Of a DNA stretch of 64,000 bases, positions 62,789 to 64,000 are shown in pieces. A program made the position numbers and the translations under genes. The notes under the pieces were generated by a model. The model was not told the origin of the DNA. It did no database searches and worked only from the letters and a program-made list of their open reading frames with translations. Source of the DNA: Ignavibacteria bacterium (GTDB lineage: Bacteria; Bacteroidota; Ignavibacteria; SZUA-365). Positions within the stretch are counted from its first letter, which is position 1; every line of letters starts with the position of its first letter. The stretch is from positions 1 to 64,000 of the forward strand of contig JADKJW010000007.1 of assembly GCA_016720835.1 (NCBI GenBank), written 5' to 3'.

Positions 62789-63805
62789 TCAGAAATAGAG
62801 GCCGTACGCGATGTAGTTGGGCGAAATGCGTATTGCGGGCGCGGGAAAATGAATGAAGTTCAGAAATTCGGCGAGCGTGCGCATCCACCAGGTGTCCGTC
62901 GGCAGGATTTTTGTCATGTCGTAATCGAGAGAGATGATGATGTTCCGTTCCTTGTCGGCACCCGTGGCGCCGTCGAAATCGGCCATGTTCCGCACCGACG
63001 CGCCGACGGCGATGGCAAGCCATTCCGGCCAGTATGGTTTCCAGGATTTCGGAAGCAGGCCGTGCACGTGCACCGCCATCCAGTAGGTCTGCCCCTCGTA
63101 ATCGTCGATGGCGTTGCCGTGGTGCAGTCCGTCCCGGAACTTCTTCGAGGGGTAGTACGTGAATTTCGGCTGGAAGTTCTCCAAAATCGGCACGAAGTGC
63201 TGGCCGAGTGTCCAGGCCGCCCCGGCGACATCGCCGATGGCGTCGCCCTTGCTGAACCCCCAGTCCAGCGCGTAACCGTCCTCCACCTCCACGTACAGCT
63301 CGAAGAGCGCGCCGAGCACGCTGCCCCAGATCGCCGAGCCGTCGCGCGACACGCCGCTCCACTCGAGGGATTTCTCGCCGAGGAAGGCCCCGAAGGCGCC
63401 GCCCAGGAAATGTCCGGCCTTGTCGACGTTGAGCGCGTAGTCCTGATCGTCCACAAAATGGAAGGAGGTCCGGCGGTCCTTCCACCAGGCGTTCTGCTGG
63501 TAGATGTGGATCGCCGCGACGGTGCCGGTGAGGGCGCCTCCGACGATGAGCGCATGATCCCAGCGTACCGAGGTGCTGTCGGGATGGTAGCCGTCGAAGG
63601 GCGGGGGATACGCGGCCGTGTCACCCGGCAAGGCGGAAGGAAAGGCGTCCTCCGGCGGCGCGCTTCGCAGCGGCTGCGAGAGCGAGAAGCGCAGGACGGC
63701 TTGATCCGGGGATACCGCGAGCGACGCGTGTTGCGCACGGACGCCCGACGAGACAAGGAATGCAAGCGGCAGTATAAAGGATACAACGGTCCGGTACAGG
63801 CGCAT
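62789..63805 (-). CDS. DUF2279 exported protein
   Basis: A 338-residue exported protein with a signal peptide (TVVSFILPLAFLVSSGVRA). The region WWKDRRTSFHFVDDQDYALN, followed by DKAGHFLGGAFGA, is the DUF2279 signature (YfiM-like predicted periplasmic protein), with several small hydrophobic helices and a final aromatic residue (GLYF), as in outer-membrane or membrane-associated proteins. FSKGDAIGDVAGAAW is another family block. The function of DUF2279 is not known. It is the first gene of the seven-gene minus-strand run ending at the Nudix gene. ATG 63805 has GAGAG upstream. Confidence 0.87.
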   Translation of the reverse strand: MRLYRTVVSFILPLAFLVSSGVRAQHASLAVSPDQAVLRFSLSQPLRSAPPEDAFPSALPGDTAAYPPPFDGYHPDSTSVRWDHALIVGGALTGTVAAIHIYQQNAWWKDRRTSFHFVDDQDYALNVDKAGHFLGGAFGAFLGEKSLEWSGVSRDGSAIWGSVLGALFELYVEVEDGYALDWGFSKGDAIGDVAGAAWTLGQHFVPILENFQPKFTYYPSKKFRDGLHHGNAIDDYEGQTYWMAVHVHGLLPKSWKPYWPEWLAIAVGASVRNMADFDGATGADKERNIIISLDYDMTKILPTDTWWMRTLAEFLNFIHFPAPAIRISPNYIAYGLYF

Positions 63806-64000
63806 GGGCTCTCGGATGGAAGGAAGACGGCGCGCGCAATGCGCGTGCAAAGGTACGCGTTTTTGCGCGGGAATGACAAAGCCGCGGAGAGGGGAGCGCG
63901 GATCGCCCGCGGGTGCCGACGCCGGTCCCGGAGCGGATGCATTCGGAAATGCCCCGGAACGGATGAAACATTCGCCGCCCATGGCCGTATGTACCGCCCT
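63806..64000. other. Window-end region upstream of the DUF2279 gene
   Basis: 195 bases without a clear gene. It contains GCGCGCAATGCGCG and GCATTCGGAAATGC self-complementary stretches and probably the promoter of the DUF2279 run. The last bases may belong to a gene beyond the window. Confidence 0.35.

Overview
The window is GC-rich bacterial DNA. It looks like a member of the FCB group, most likely near the Bacteroidota/Ignavibacteria/Kapabacteria lineages. The reasons are six secreted proteins ending in type IX secretion (T9SS) sorting domains (including a classic NHPNPFNPTT motif), a SusC/SusD pair, many lipoproteins, Shine-Dalgarno-type AAGGAG sites, and plentiful c-type multiheme cytochromes beside a cytochrome bd oxidase. 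The lineage is inferred from gene content only; no rRNA or tRNA gene was seen.

Layout. 1-2.3 kb: a peptidoglycan-binding/CHAP-type amidase and an AbgT-family transporter. 2.5-15.6 kb: mostly exported proteins (M60-like peptidase, SGNH/sialate-esterase-like protein with FN3 repeats, M23 peptidase, a glycine-rich outer-membrane barrel, two small secreted proteins with calcium-loop motifs). 16.1-19.3 kb: a sigma-54 response regulator and its histidine kinase, followed on the same strand by a good sigma-54 promoter and a perfect dyad in front of the small secreted proteins. 20.2-25 kb: a rhodanese lipoprotein, an 11-heme lipoprotein, a three-gene NifX-like operon with a second sigma-54 promoter and paired enhancer-like dyads, and a PAS-type sigma-54 activator. 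25.4-30.1 kb: a DUF2202 lipoprotein and a heptaheme c / cytochrome b / octaheme c operon. 30.4-43.2 kb: a TPR lipoprotein, three T9SS cargo proteins (two are paralogues) and SusC/SusD, separated by long repeat-filled gaps. 44-46.5 kb: cydAB. 46.9-51.2 kb: two unknown exported proteins, LtrA-like and NmrA-like proteins. 51.4-54.1 kb: a sulfur operon (SQR-like flavoprotein, DUF1641, TusE/DsrC, DsrE). 54.3-56.6 kb: a Fic protein behind a palindromic operator and a beta-propeller protein. 57.3-63.8 kb: a tightly packed housekeeping run (Nudix, nadC, gamma carbonic anhydrase, DUF3108, CtpA, GT2, DUF2279).

Together the genes describe a cell with T9SS export, periplasmic multiheme electron transfer, high-affinity oxygen respiration and sulfide/persulfide handling. 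The most notable system-level observation is that both sigma-54 activator genes are followed immediately by an enhancer-like dyad, a -24/-12 promoter and a small operon of unusual proteins. One resembles a reduced form of the anaerobe 'orange protein' locus; the other controls small secreted calcium-loop/repeat proteins.

Sequence quality. There are several breaks in otherwise good genes: in-frame TAG codons at 3619 and 28692, an 80-base G run at 7214, a pair of compensating frameshifts near 9650 and 9880, and single frameshifts near 18800 and 41070. Some lie in homopolymers, so assembly error is the leading explanation for many of them.
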